A DNA stretch of 48,064 nt from Massilia mucilaginosa (GCF_011682145.1 NZ_WHJH01000055.1:1-48064); one strand, 5' to 3'; positions 8,628 through 17,383 are shown, counted from the first letter of the stretch. Made by a program: numbers and translations. Notes: generated from the letters alone by a model not told the origin.

Positions 8628-9266
8628 ATGAGTTTACGTCTGGGCGATACCGCTCCCGATTTCGAGCAGGATTCTTCGCTGGGAACAATCAAGTTTCACC
8701 AATGGGCGGGCGACTCGTGGGTGGTGCTGTTTTCGCATCCGGCCGACTTCACGCCCGTCTGCACCACCGAGCTGGGCCTGACCGCCAAGCTCAAGCCTGA
8801 ATTCGACAAGCGCAATGTGAAAGCCATTGCCCTCTCGGTCGATCCGGCCGAGCTGCATAAAACCTGGATCAAGGACATTGAAGAGACGCAAAAGACCGTG
8901 GTCGGCTTTCCCATCATCGCCGATGCCGACAAGAAGGTCGCCGCCCTGTACGACATGATCCACCCGGAACAGTCGGCCACGGCCACGGTGCGCTCGCTGT
9001 TCGTGATCGATCCGAAGAAGAAGATCCGCCTGTCGATCACCTATCCGATGAGCACCGGGCGCAACTTCGACGAAGTGCTGCGCGTCCTCGACGCCCTGCA
9101 GCTGAGCGATGCCTACACCGTGGCCACGCCCGGCAACTGGCGCGATGGCGACGATGTCATCATCCCGCTGAGCGTGCAGGATCCGGAACTGATCAAGCAA
9201 AAGTATCCCAAGGGCTACACCGCCGAGCGCGCCTATCTGCGCCTGACGCCGCAGCCGAACAAGTAA
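8628..9266 (+). CDS. lsfA: 1-Cys peroxiredoxin, LsfA/Prx6 type
   Basis: The 212-aa protein starts MSLRLGDTAPDFEQDSSLG and carries the peroxidatic cysteine in HPADFTPVCTTELG near residue 47. Its C-terminal arm (ANTHTPQPNK-like ending, here YLRLTPQPNK) is that of the Prx6 branch. The length equals that of Pseudomonas LsfA, a sulfate-starvation-induced 1-Cys peroxiredoxin that it closely resembles from memory. It reduces hydrogen peroxide and organic peroxides in the cytoplasm. The frame is open to 8559, but GGAG lies 6 nt before the ATG at 8628. The leader carries two TTCGAAC repeats. The next genes concern sulfur transport, which fits a starvation role. Confidence 0.9.
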   Translation: MSLRLGDTAPDFEQDSSLGTIKFHQWAGDSWVVLFSHPADFTPVCTTELGLTAKLKPEFDKRNVKAIALSVDPAELHKTWIKDIEETQKTVVGFPIIADADKKVAALYDMIHPEQSATATVRSLFVIDPKKKIRLSITYPMSTGRNFDEVLRVLDALQLSDAYTVATPGNWRDGDDVIIPLSVQDPELIKQKYPKGYTAERAYLRLTPQPNK

Positions 9267-9351
9267 GGACCCCCTGCGCGGGAGGCCGATTGCGCCAGGG
9301 GCGGCGTCGGCATCCCGGCATTACCATTTTCACCACGCTGGTTCGAAACGC

Positions 9352-9401
9352 ATAAGCAAATAAGCTTTCCGTTGTTTGAATCACGGCTGAGTCCCTATAC
9401 C
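9352..9401 (+). promoter_or_regulatory. Promoter and possible CysB-type site upstream of the TauE gene
   Basis: A -35 TTGTTT at 9372-9377 and a -10 TATACC at 9396-9401, 18 bp apart, precede the exporter gene. Just upstream, ATAAGCAAATAAGCTTTCCG at 9352-9371 resembles ATAAGAAATGCTTCGTTTG in front of cysT at 10761-10779. The shared pattern (ATAAG, A-rich, GCTT, CGTT) may be a site for CysB or a relative. The similarity was found by eye and includes gaps. Confidence 0.4.
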
Positions 9402-9426
9402 CTGAATGTATTCTAGGGACTCATTC

Positions 9427-10200
9427 ATGCAACTTACGTATATCGTTTCAGGTTTCGCCGTCGGCCTGCTGGTCGGCATGACCGGCGTCGGCGGCGGTTC
9501 CCTCATGACGCCGCTGCTCACGCTGCTGTTCGGCGTGCCGCCCTCGGTCGCCGTCGGCACCGACCTCGCGTTCGCTTCCATCACCAAATCGGCCGGTACC
9601 TTCACCCACCGCCTGCGCGGCACGGTGCGCTGGGATATCGTGCGCCATCTCTGCTTCGGCGCCTTGCCGGCCGCCGTGGCCGCCACCCTGGCGCTCAAGC
9701 AATTCGGCGCGCTCGACAAGGAAATCGGCCAGCTCATCCGTTACTCGATCGCCGGTTCGGTCATGCTGACCGTGATTGCGCTGCTGTTCAGAGGCAAGAT
9801 GATGGCGTGGATTAACGCCAAGCCCGAGCGTCAGTTGCAGGGCAGGCCGCTGATGGTCGCCACCATTGTTTCCGGCGCGGTGCTGGGGGTGCTGGTCACG
9901 GTCTCCTCGATCGGCGCCGGCGCCATCGGCGCGACCCTGCTGGTCATGCTGTATCCGCGCATGAGCCCGGCCGAAGTGGCCGGCACCGACATCGCCTACG
10001 CCGTACCGCTGACCGCGATCGCCGCCTTCGGCCATTGGTGGCTCGGGTCGATCGACTGGACCTTGCTCGCCATGCTGCTGATCGGCTCGCTGCCTGGCAT
10101 TACCATCGGCTCCTGGGTGGCCAAATCTGTGCCGGAAGGCTTCTTGCGCGGCTTGCTGGCGACCACGCTCACGCTGGTGGCGGTCAAGCTGGTGTATTGA
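9427..10200 (+). CDS. TauE/SafE family sulfite or organosulfonate exporter
   Basis: The 257-aa inner-membrane protein has about eight hydrophobic segments. Two repeats each carry a glycine-rich turn: GMTGVGGGSLMTPLLTLLFG near the start and TVSSIGAGAIGATLLVMLYP in the second half, the hallmark of TauE/SafE (DUF81) permeases. These are thought to export sulfite, sulfoacetate or related anions. The ATG at 9427 is preferred over 9406 because AGGGA lies 7 nt before it. It lies between a sulfur-starvation peroxiredoxin and the sulfate uptake operon, which supports a sulfur role. Confidence 0.85.
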   Translation: MQLTYIVSGFAVGLLVGMTGVGGGSLMTPLLTLLFGVPPSVAVGTDLAFASITKSAGTFTHRLRGTVRWDIVRHLCFGALPAAVAATLALKQFGALDKEIGQLIRYSIAGSVMLTVIALLFRGKMMAWINAKPERQLQGRPLMVATIVSGAVLGVLVTVSSIGAGAIGATLLVMLYPRMSPAEVAGTDIAYAVPLTAIAAFGHWWLGSIDWTLLAMLLIGSLPGITIGSWVAKSVPEGFLRGLLATTLTLVAVKLVY

Positions 10201-10221
10201 TCGCGCTCTGACGAGCGCCAC

Positions 10222-10623
10222 TCACGGCGGGCAGGGCCAGGCCAGCGCCACCTGCGCGCGCAGAAGCGGGTCGGCGGCGACGATCGGCGCCAGCCAGCGC
10301 AGCACCGTCGCCGCTTCATGGCGCAGTTCGGTCCACAGCGCAAATTCGCAGTTGAGCGCCGCATTCACGTACACCCGCACCAGCAGTTCGCGTTCGACCG
10401 GCGCCGCGCCGGCCGCCGCGCCCAGGCGCACGTAGGCCGCCACCAGCGCCCGCATGTCGCCGCCGCGCGGCAGCATCGGCGCCGGATCGCACTCCTGCGA
10501 CCAGACCTGGAAGATGGCGCGCAGCCCGGGCGGCACGCTGACGCTGAGCACGGTTTCCTTTTGCGCTGCCCGGCAACTGTCCGGCGCGCCGCCACTACCT
10601 TGCAAACCTTCATGCTTGTCCAT
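10222..10623 (-). CDS. Hypothetical protein
   Basis: The 133-aa product is not recognised. It begins MDKHEGLQGSGGAPDSC, has no signal peptide and no clear membrane helix, and is mainly helical from about residue 55 onward (MRALVAAYVRLGAAAG, ELLVRVYVNAALNCEFALWTELRHEAATVLRWL). A perfect AGGAGG ribosome site 6 nt before the ATG at 10623 supports it as a real gene and decides the start. It is convergent with the TauE gene and divergent from cysT. Its promoter region is shared with the sulfate operon, so a sulfur link is possible but only by position. Confidence 0.65.
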   Translation of the reverse strand: MDKHEGLQGSGGAPDSCRAAQKETVLSVSVPPGLRAIFQVWSQECDPAPMLPRGGDMRALVAAYVRLGAAAGAAPVERELLVRVYVNAALNCEFALWTELRHEAATVLRWLAPIVAADPLLRAQVALAWPCPP

Positions 10624-10754
10624 GGTTCCTCCTGATCGCTGCATGTCAGACAGCGCCGGGACGAGCCGGGTTCAGCCGTTCAAGTGGGCCTTTGCGCCCG
10701 CTCAAGCCGACCGCATCCGGGGCGGTCGGCGCAATCCTAATAGCCTATCCATCT

Positions 10755-10840
10755 ATGCAAATAAGAAATGCTTCGTTTGCGTTATGAGGTTCTAGTGCGA
10801 TTATTGCCGCCTATTAGACGAATTTGTAATAAGAGGCCCC
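10755..10840 (+). promoter_or_regulatory. cysT operon promoter region with possible CysB site
   Basis: The last 90 bp before cysT are AT-rich compared with the surroundings. They include ATAAGAAATGCTTCGTTTG at 10761-10779, similar to a site upstream of the TauE gene. A weak -35 TTGCGT (10776) and -10 GATTAT (10799) are spaced 17 bp. GAGG lies just before the ATG. CysB control is expected because cysB is the last gene of the operon; that is an inference. Confidence 0.4.
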
Positions 10841-11743
10841 ATGTCCCCTTCACCTCCCGGCGAAAAGCTGCCTCGGATCGTTCCCGGCCTCGACTGGCTT
10901 TTCCGCTGGCTGTATGTCAAAACCCCGCGCCGGGTGTTGCCCGGCTTCGGCCTGACGCTCGGCTTCACGGTCTTCTACCTGTGCCTGATCGTCCTGATCC
11001 CGCTCTCGTCGGTGTTCCTCAAGACCTTCAGCATGACCTGGCCGGCGTTCTGGGAAGTGGTGGCGTCGGAGCAGGCGATCGCTTCCTACCGCCTCAGTTT
11101 CGGCGCCTCCTTCATTGCGGCGCTGATTAACACCTTCTTCGGCGGCATCGTCGCGTGGGTGCTGGTGCGGTATGAATTCCCGGCCAAGCGCTTCATGGAT
11201 GCGCTGGTCGACCTGCCGTTCGCGCTGCCCACCGCGGTGGCCGGCATCACGCTCACCGCGCTGTACTCGTCCAACGGCTGGATCGGCAAGTACTTCACCG
11301 AGCTTGGCATCAAGGTCTCGTACACGCCGCTCGGCGTGGTGGTCGCGCTGACCTTCATCGGCCTGCCCTTCGTGGTGCGCACGGTGCAGCCGGTGCTGGA
11401 AGACCTGGAAAAGGAACTCGAAGAAGCCGCCGCCAGCCTGGGCGCCAACGCCTGGCAGACGTTTACCCGCGTGGTGTTCCCGGCTGTGATGCCGGCCCTG
11501 GTGACCGGCTTTGCGCTCTCGTTCGCGCGCGCCACCGGTGAATTCGGCTCGGTCATTTTCATCGCCGGCAACCAGCCGATGATCTCCGAAATCACGCCGC
11601 TCCTCATCTACATCAAGCTCGAAGCGTACAACTACGCCGGCGCCACCGCGATTGCCGTGGTGATGCTGGTGGCCTCGTTCGCGCTGCTGTTGGCCATCAA
11701 TTTGCTACAGGCGTGGACCCGCGCCAGGACCGGTAAAAAATGA
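10841..11743 (+). CDS. cysT: Sulfate/thiosulfate ABC transporter permease CysT
   Basis: The 300-aa inner-membrane permease has six hydrophobic segments after a polar N-terminus. The ABC-permease coupling motif [21 protein letters not shown] lies near residues 194-214. CysT and CysW form the channel of the sulfate/thiosulfate importer, powered by CysA. The sequences [16 protein letters not shown] and [18 protein letters not shown] are typical of the CysT branch. Its stop overlaps the start of cysW as ATGA, so translation is coupled. No periplasmic binding protein gene (sbp or cysP) precedes it, although one is common there in relatives. Confidence 0.95.
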   Translation: MSPSPPGEKLPRIVPGLDWLFRWLYVKTPRRVLPGFGLTLGFTVFYLCLIVLIPLSSVFLKTFSMTWPAFWEVVASEQAIASYRLSFGASFIAALINTFFGGIVAWVLVRYEFPAKRFMDALVDLPFALPTAVAGITLTALYSSNGWIGKYFTELGIKVSYTPLGVVVALTFIGLPFVVRTVQPVLEDLEKELEEAAASLGANAWQTFTRVVFPAVMPALVTGFALSFARATGEFGSVIFIAGNQPMISEITPLLIYIKLEAYNYAGATAIAVVMLVASFALLLAINLLQAWTRARTGKK

Positions 11744-12675
11744 GCACCGTGATCAGCCAGGCCACGTCGCCTCAAGAGCGCCGCCCGCGCCGTTCGTTCT
11801 GGGAGCTGTTCCTGCGCCGCTCGCACCCGCTCGAACCGGTCTGGGTCAGCGCGCTGTTGAAACTCATCGCCCTGATTTTCCTGACCCTGTTCCTGTTCAT
11901 TCCGCTGGCGGCCGTGTTCGCGGAAGCCTTCAAGAAGGGCATCGACACCTACATCGCGGCGATCACCGATCCGGACGCCGTCTCGGCCATCAAGCTGACC
12001 GTCATCGCCGCCCTCATCTCGGTGCCGTTCAACCTGGTGTTCGGCGTGTGCGCCGCGTGGTGCATCGCCAAGTTCGAATTCAAGGGAAAATCGATCCTGC
12101 TCACCTTGATCGACCTGCCGTTCTCGGTCTCGCCGGTGATCGCCGGTTTGATCTATGTGCTCATGTTCGGCGCCCAGGGCTGGTTCGGCGAATGGCTGGC
12201 CAAGAACGACATCAAGATCCTGTTCGCGGTGCCGGGCATCGTGCTGGCGACGGTGTTCATCACCTTCCCGTTCGTGGCGCGCGAACTGATTCCGCTGATG
12301 CAGTCGCAGGGCAACGAGGAAGAAGAAGCCGCGCTGGTGCTGGGCGCCTCGGGCTGGGCCACGTTCTGGCGCGTGACCCTGCCGAACATCAAATGGGGCC
12401 TGCTGTACGGCGTGATCCTGTGTAACGCGCGGGCCATGGGCGAATTCGGCGCGGTGTCGGTGGTGTCGGGCCACATCCGCGGAGAGACCACCACCATGCC
12501 GCTGCACGTCGAAATCCTCTACAACGAATACAACTTCGCGGCCGCCTTTGCCGTCGCCTCGCTGCTGGCATTGCTGGCGCTGGTGACCCTGGCGATCAAA
12601 ACCTTTGTCGAATGGCGGCTGCGCGAAACGCACGCGCTGCATGCCGCAGACCGCAACATGGAGCACGGATCATGA
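11740..12675 (+). CDS. cysW: Sulfate/thiosulfate ABC transporter permease CysW
   Basis: The 311-aa second permease subunit has the same topology as CysT. Its coupling loop is [32 protein letters not shown], and the CysW hallmark [37 protein letters not shown] follows it. The N-terminus has an extra polar stretch ([20 protein letters not shown]). It starts within the last codons of cysT and ends within the start of cysA, each as an ATGA overlap, as expected for subunits made in fixed ratio. Confidence 0.95.
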   Translation: MSTVISQATSPQERRPRRSFWELFLRRSHPLEPVWVSALLKLIALIFLTLFLFIPLAAVFAEAFKKGIDTYIAAITDPDAVSAIKLTVIAALISVPFNLVFGVCAAWCIAKFEFKGKSILLTLIDLPFSVSPVIAGLIYVLMFGAQGWFGEWLAKNDIKILFAVPGIVLATVFITFPFVARELIPLMQSQGNEEEEAALVLGASGWATFWRVTLPNIKWGLLYGVILCNARAMGEFGAVSVVSGHIRGETTTMPLHVEILYNEYNFAAAFAVASLLALLALVTLAIKTFVEWRLRETHALHAADRNMEHGS

Positions 12676-13745
12676 CGATCGAAGTCAAGAATATCAACAA
12701 GCGGTTCGGCGATTTCGTCGCCCTCGACAACGTCACGCTGCAGTTCCCTTCGGGCGAACTGACCGCGCTGCTGGGGCCTTCGGGCTGCGGCAAGACCACC
12801 CTGCTGCGCATCATCGCGGGGCTGGAGCATCCGGACCGGGGCAGCGTGCTGCTCGATGGCGAGGATGCGTCCGACCGCCATGTGCGCGAGCGCCAGGTCG
12901 GCTTCGTGTTCCAGCACTACGCGCTGTTCAAGCACATGACGGTGTTCGAGAACGTGGCCTTTGGGCTGCGCGTCAAGCCGCGCAAGGAGCGTCCGAGCGA
13001 ACAGCAGATCCGCCACAAGGTGCAGCAGCTGCTCGAACTGGTGCAGCTCGACTGGCTGGCCGACCGCCATCCGCCGCAACTGTCGGGCGGGCAGCGCCAG
13101 CGCATCGCCCTGGCGCGCGCACTGGCGGTCGAACCGCGCGTGCTGCTGCTCGACGAGCCGTTCGGCGCGCTCGACGCCAAGGTGCGCAAGGAATTGCGGC
13201 GCTGGCTGCGCCGCTTGCACGACGACCTGCATGTGACCAGCATTTTTGTGACCCACGACCAGGAAGAAGCGCTGGAAGTGTCGGACCAGGTGGTCCTGAT
13301 GAACAAGGGCCGGGTCGAGCAGTTGGGCTCTCCGGAGCAGGTGTATAACAATCCGGCCTCGCCCTTCGTGTACGGCTTTTTGGGCAACGTGAACCTGTTC
13401 CACGGGCGCGTCAACGACGGCGTCATGGCCAGCGGCGACGCCAGCTTCCTGGTGCCGGAGCATGCCTCGGCCAGCAACGGGCAGGGCACCGCCTACGTGC
13501 GGCCGCACGACCTTGATATCGACCGCTACACGCCGGGCGCGGAGGGCATCGTCGTCAAGCTGCGCCGCGCGCATGCGATCGGCCCGCTGGCGCAGCTCGA
13601 TCTGGAGCGCGCCGACAATGCCGAATTGATCGAAGCGGTCATTCCCAACGAGCGCTATCGCCAGCTCGGCTTGAAGGAAGGCGAAACGCTGGTGGTGCGT
13701 CCGCGCCGGATGCAGGTGTTTGTCGACCAGGGAGCGGCGATATGA
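12672..13745 (+). CDS. cysA: Sulfate/thiosulfate ABC transporter ATPase CysA
   Basis: The 357-aa ATPase has a complete nucleotide-binding domain: Walker [10 protein letters not shown] at 35-43, Q-loop FQHYALF near 80, signature [15 protein letters not shown] at 137-151, Walker B LLLDEP at 158-163, and the H-loop in [10 protein letters not shown]-terminal regulatory domain of about 120 residues follows, containing YVRPHDLDI. It hydrolyses ATP to drive sulfate import through CysT/CysW. The start at 12672 overlaps the cysW stop. The stop in turn overlaps the cysB start. Confidence 0.95.
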   Translation: MTIEVKNINKRFGDFVALDNVTLQFPSGELTALLGPSGCGKTTLLRIIAGLEHPDRGSVLLDGEDASDRHVRERQVGFVFQHYALFKHMTVFENVAFGLRVKPRKERPSEQQIRHKVQQLLELVQLDWLADRHPPQLSGGQRQRIALARALAVEPRVLLLDEPFGALDAKVRKELRRWLRRLHDDLHVTSIFVTHDQEEALEVSDQVVLMNKGRVEQLGSPEQVYNNPASPFVYGFLGNVNLFHGRVNDGVMASGDASFLVPEHASASNGQGTAYVRPHDLDIDRYTPGAEGIVVKLRRAHAIGPLAQLDLERADNAELIEAVIPNERYRQLGLKEGETLVVRPRRMQVFVDQGAAI

Positions 13746-14680
13746 ATTTTCAACAACTGCGGTCCATCCGCGAAGCGGCCCGGCGCGGCTACAACCTGAC
13801 CGAGGTGGCCAATGCCCTGTTCACGTCGCAGCCGGGCGTGAGCCGCCAGATCCGCGAGCTCGAAGACGAACTTGGGGTGGTGATCTTCGAGCGCAACGGC
13901 AAGCGCCTGACCGGCCTGACCGATCCGGGCAAGGGCATCCTGAAGATCATCGACCGCCTGCTGGTGGAGGCCGAGAACCTGCAGCAGGCCAGCATGGAAT
14001 ACGCGGGCAAGAACAGCGGCACCCTGACCATCGCGGCGACCCACACGCAGGCGCGCTACGCGCTGCCGAAAGTGGTGCAGTCGTTCCGCAACGATTTTCC
14101 GGAAGTGCGCATCGCGCTGCAGCAGAGCGCACCCGATCACATCGCCGAATGGGTTTTGTCGGGCAAGGCCGATATCGGCATCGCCACCGAGGGCCTGTCG
14201 CAGTTCCCCGACCTGGTGTCGTTCCCGTGCTACCGCTGGAGCCACCTGATCGTGGTGCCGGACGCTCATCCGCTGCTCAATTGCTCGCCGATCCGGCTGG
14301 AAGACCTGGCCGGCTATCCGCTCATTACCTACGACGTCGGCTTCACGGGGCGCGGGCATATCGACGCGGCGTTCGCCAAGGCCGGGGTGCGCCCCGACAT
14401 CGTGCTCACCGCGATGGATTCGGACGTGATCAAGCAGTATGTGAGCCTGGGCATGGGCGTGGGGATCGTGGCCTCGATGGCCTTCGATCATGGCCGCGAC
14501 ATGGGCTTGCGCGCGGTGGAGGCGTCGCACCTGTTCGCGCCCAACGTGACGCGCCTGGCGGTGCGGCGCGGCGCGTATCTGCGCGCGTATGCGTATCACT
14601 TCATCGAACAGTTCGCGCCGGATGTCTCGCGCGCCGATATCGAACGCGCGCTCGACGCCGACGCGCCGCGTGAAAGTTAG
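13742..14680 (+). CDS. cysB: LysR-type regulator CysB
   Basis: The 312-aa protein has an N-terminal winged helix-turn-helix ([45 protein letters not shown]). A CysB-type effector domain contains [15 protein letters not shown] near 98-112 and [17 protein letters not shown] near 199-215, the residues that bind acetylserine or sulfate in the family. CysB activates sulfate assimilation genes when sulfur is short. It is fused into the transporter operon by an ATGA overlap with cysA, so it probably controls its own transcript. The CysB rather than Cbl assignment is likely but not certain. Confidence 0.9.
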   Translation: MNFQQLRSIREAARRGYNLTEVANALFTSQPGVSRQIRELEDELGVVIFERNGKRLTGLTDPGKGILKIIDRLLVEAENLQQASMEYAGKNSGTLTIAATHTQARYALPKVVQSFRNDFPEVRIALQQSAPDHIAEWVLSGKADIGIATEGLSQFPDLVSFPCYRWSHLIVVPDAHPLLNCSPIRLEDLAGYPLITYDVGFTGRGHIDAAFAKAGVRPDIVLTAMDSDVIKQYVSLGMGVGIVASMAFDHGRDMGLRAVEASHLFAPNVTRLAVRRGAYLRAYAYHFIEQFAPDVSRADIERALDADAPRES

Positions 14681-14697
14681 CCTGGGCGAGTGATTGC

Positions 14698-14727
14698 TTG
14701 CAAATGCGAATGATTCTCGTTTATACT
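14698..14727 (+). promoter_or_regulatory. Promoter with embedded Fur box
   Basis: A -35 TTGCAA at 14698-14703 and a -10 TATACT at 14722-14727 are 18 bp apart. The spacer carries a near-palindrome at 14702-14722 with core GCGAATGATTCTCGT. By eye, 16 of its 21 positions are symmetric, and it is close to the consensus Fur box. Fur bound here would cover both promoter elements and repress when iron is plentiful. The promoter points at the two-gene operon that begins at 14960, but a palindromic element starts right at the -10 box. Confidence 0.8.
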
Positions 14728-14890
14728 TAGAGCCTGTTTCGGTGGGCCGGGGGAAGCAGGGGGCGATGCCTGGCGGGCGCGGGCAAGGCGCGAGGAGGCC
14801 GCATGGCTAGCCATGCAACGACGAGCAACGCCGCCCCCGCCTGCCAGGCGCGCCAACTGCGACTCCGGCCTACCGAAACAGGCTCTAAGT
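14725..14890. repeat. Palindromic MITE-like element, about 166 bp
   Basis: The ends are a perfect 19-bp inverted repeat: ACTTAGAGCCTGTTTCGGT at 14725-14743 and its complement at 14872-14890. The centre is a perfect 16-bp palindrome, GCATGGCTAGCCATGC, at 14801-14816, and the arms between are imperfectly complementary, so the whole unit can fold into one long hairpin. If the element proper is GAGCCTG...CAGGCTC, it is flanked by TA on both sides, as for IS630/mariner-type MITEs. It encodes no protein. It lies between the Fur-box promoter and the gene that promoter should serve. Confidence 0.8.
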
Positions 14891-14959
14891 TCAGCAAGCC
14901 ATCCACCCACGCATAGCCCGCCGCCGTCGCCAGCCACTGCACACCGTCAAGGAAGCATC

Positions 14960-15235
14960 GTGTCGAGCAAACATCCACAGAATCCAAGCGAGCCTTGCCA
15001 GCATGTGACGATCGCCGACAGCACCATCGGCCACGTCAGCATCTGCCCCGAATGCAGTGTGCTGCACCTGTCGCTGAACCACGTCTCGGTGCGCTTCACG
15101 CCGGAAGCGTTCCGCGCGCTCTCGGGCATGGTCGGCGACGCCCAGGCGCGCCTCGACCACGTGGCCCAGTCGAATGCCGCCGCCGCTGCCGCCGCCGTCA
15201 TCGACGAAGCGCGCCACGGCCCCAAGCTGCATTAA
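14960..15235 (+). CDS. Small Cys/His protein, unknown function, putatively iron-regulated
   Basis: The 91-aa protein starts at GTG 14960, chosen because AAGGA lies 6 nt upstream; an ATG further up would start inside the palindromic element. Residues 13-36 hold C13-x-H15, a CPEC pair at 29-32 and H36, which could bind a metal. The middle (VSVRFTPEAFRALSGMVGDAQARLDHV) looks helical and an Ala run precedes the C-terminus. There is no signal peptide. It lies 10 bp before the DUF2325 gene and behind a Fur-box promoter. It is not recognised as a named family; metal binding is an inference. Confidence 0.75.
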   Translation: MSSKHPQNPSEPCQHVTIADSTIGHVSICPECSVLHLSLNHVSVRFTPEAFRALSGMVGDAQARLDHVAQSNAAAAAAAVIDEARHGPKLH

Positions 15236-15245
15236 GGAGAAGCGT

Positions 15246-16469
15246 ATGTGCGACCACGATGCCAAAAAGCCGCTCGCGCGGTTCTTCCCTCCCGACGGCG
15301 AAGCGGCTTCGCGCACTTCGTCGTCGCGCCGCCAGCGCCTGTGGGAGCTGCCGGCCAATACCCACTGCCCGGTGATCGGCGTGTGCCTGCCCCTCGGCGT
15401 GCTGCGCAAACTGGTGAACAAGGGCGTGCGCGGCCAGGCCCTGGCCGACGACTACGAAATCCACGTCGGCGCGGTGGCCGAATGCGCCAACCGCAACCGC
15501 ATCTCGAACCTGCTGCAGGACGCGCTCGACCAGCGTTACGCGCTGGTGCTGCTGCGCTTCAAGGATGCGCGCAGCGGCGATGCCGTCATGCAGCTGTGGC
15601 GCCAGGCGATCGCGCAGGGCGACGTGGCGGGCGCCTTCTGGGCCGCGCTGACGCACCCGCGCAGCGACTTCCTGGTGCAGGACACGGTGCTGCGCGAAAT
15701 GCACATGATCCAGCACCAGGCCGGGGCGACGACCCGCATCGACCATGCGCGCTACCTGGAACTGCAGGAAGAGAATGCGGCGCTGGCGGCCGAACTGGCG
15801 CAGTCGCAGCAGCGCCATGTGCGCACCCTGGCCGACAAGGCGCGCGAGCTGGAACAGGTGCAGGCGCAGTTGATGACTGCGCGCGCCGAGCTGGTGGCGC
15901 GCGAGAGCAAGGTCGCGTTCCTGCAGGCCGACATGGCGGAGCTGAGCGCCTCGGTGCCGGACCTGGAAGCGCGCACGCGGCTCAAGCAAAAACTCGATGA
16001 AGCGGCGCAGCGCCTGGGCGCGCGCGATGCGCAGCTGGCGCAGCTGCGCCAGCAACTGGCGGCGTCCACGCGCCAGCTGGACGCCTTGCAGGCGGCGCGG
16101 CCGGTGGACGCGCTGGTGTGCGAGGAAGACGCGGCCGAGGCCATCGCCGCCGCGCAGCTGGTCGACAAGACCTTGCTGTGCGTGGGCGGCAGGAGCGCCA
16201 GCGTGGCCAGTTACCGCTGCATGACGGAGGAGGCGGGCGCCAGGTTCGCGCACCATGACGGTGGACAGGAGCACGGCGCCGATCTGCTGGACGCCAACCT
16301 GGCGGCGGCCGACCTGGTGATTTGCCAGACCGGCTGCATCAGCCACAATGCGTACTGGCGCGTGAAGGAGCACTGCAAGCGCACCGGCAAGCAGTGCGTG
16401 TTCGTGGAAAATCCGAGCAGCACCAGTTTTTCGCGCGGGCTGCGCCAGATCGCCATTCTGGCCGCGTAG
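15246..16469 (+). CDS. DUF2325 domain-containing protein
   Basis: The 407-aa protein has three parts. The N-terminal region (to about 170) holds THCPVIGVCLPLGVLRKLVNKG and a helical domain. A coiled coil at about 175-290 is rich in A, E, Q and R heptads. The C-terminal DUF2325 domain is near 300-400, with LLCVGGRSASVASYRCM, HHDGGQEHG, ADLVICQTGCISHNAYWRVKEHCKRTGKQ and a final NPSSTSFSRGL. DUF2325 has no known biochemical function. AAGGAG lies 6 nt before the ATG. It is the second gene of a Fur-box operon with the 91-aa Cys/His protein. A role in iron limitation is inferred from the promoter only. Confidence 0.85.
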   Translation: MCDHDAKKPLARFFPPDGEAASRTSSSRRQRLWELPANTHCPVIGVCLPLGVLRKLVNKGVRGQALADDYEIHVGAVAECANRNRISNLLQDALDQRYALVLLRFKDARSGDAVMQLWRQAIAQGDVAGAFWAALTHPRSDFLVQDTVLREMHMIQHQAGATTRIDHARYLELQEENAALAAELAQSQQRHVRTLADKARELEQVQAQLMTARAELVARESKVAFLQADMAELSASVPDLEARTRLKQKLDEAAQRLGARDAQLAQLRQQLAASTRQLDALQAARPVDALVCEEDAAEAIAAAQLVDKTLLCVGGRSASVASYRCMTEEAGARFAHHDGGQEHGADLLDANLAAADLVICQTGCISHNAYWRVKEHCKRTGKQCVFVENPSSTSFSRGLRQIAILAA

Positions 16470-16507
16470 GGTCCCGCCGTCTTGCAGCCGGTTCGCGGAC
16501 ACGGCGC

Positions 16508-17383
16508 CTATTTGCGGTGCTTGGCCAGGAATTCCCAGATCACGGCATTGGCGTCGATATCGCGGCTGGTCCTGCCGAGCGGCAGGCCGACGTTGAAGGC
16601 GTCGGCGCCGGGCCAGGTATGGCCGCCGTTCCTGACAGTGACCAGCGCCGCGCTCACGCCGTCGCGGCTTTGTTCCAGGTGCGTCACCTCGGTGTCGTCA
16701 CGCTTGTCGCTATCGGCCGTGCGCTCGCTCGCGGGCGCGCCATCGAGTCCGCTATTTTTGAGCCAGTAGCGGTGCGACTCGGCGGCGGATAGATAATGAC
16801 CCGCCTTGCCGTCGAATGCGACGATCGTGTCGGCCGTGCCGGCGATGTGCATGACCCCGATTTTGCCCGGTTTGGCCTGCTGGTCGATGACCGTTTGCGG
16901 CGTCTGCGCGCCCACCACCGCCACCGCCGCAAAAAGATGGGGCAGTTCGGTGGCCACGCGCAAGCTGAAGAAGCCGCCGCGCGACAGGCCGGTGGCGTAC
17001 ACGCGGCGCTGGTCGATGCGGTAGTCCGCTTTCAGCTTGGCCAGCATCGCTTCGGTGAAACCGATATCGTCGCTGCTCTCCTTGCTGTCGCGCGCCAGGT
17101 TGACGTTCCAGTCTTGCTTGATGCCCTGCGGGTACACCACGATGAAATTTTCGCGCTCGGCGCTCTGGTTCATGCGCGTGTAGAGCATCTGCTCGCGCAT
17201 GGTCATGCCGCCGCCGTGGTAGTTGATCACGACCGGGAACTGCTGTTGCGGATTGGCGGCGTACGAGGCGGGCGTGTAGACGATGAATTTGCGCTTCACG
17301 TCCTGATGGACCAGCCGCTGTTCCTGCGCCGTGGCGGGAATCGAGGCGCAGAACAGAACGATGAGCGGGAACAGCGATTTCAT
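16508..17383 (-). CDS. PHB depolymerase-type (LpqC-like) secreted esterase
   Basis: The 291-aa protein has a signal peptide (MKSLFPLIVLFCASIPATAQ) and an alpha/beta hydrolase of the PHB depolymerase / feruloyl esterase family. It shows the oxyanion region VVINYHGGGMTMREQ, nucleophile elbow GLSRGGFFS near residue 130, acid residue in AGTADTIVAFDG, and catalytic histidine in NGGHTWPGA. Family members cleave polyhydroxybutyrate or plant-wall ester bonds outside the cytoplasm. The PHB granule protein gene elsewhere in the window shows the organism handles PHB, but the substrate here is not determined. It is convergent with the DUF2325 gene, 38 bp apart. Confidence 0.85.
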   Translation of the reverse strand: MKSLFPLIVLFCASIPATAQEQRLVHQDVKRKFIVYTPASYAANPQQQFPVVINYHGGGMTMREQMLYTRMNQSAERENFIVVYPQGIKQDWNVNLARDSKESSDDIGFTEAMLAKLKADYRIDQRRVYATGLSRGGFFSLRVATELPHLFAAVAVVGAQTPQTVIDQQAKPGKIGVMHIAGTADTIVAFDGKAGHYLSAAESHRYWLKNSGLDGAPASERTADSDKRDDTEVTHLEQSRDGVSAALVTVRNGGHTWPGADAFNVGLPLGRTSRDIDANAVIWEFLAKHRK

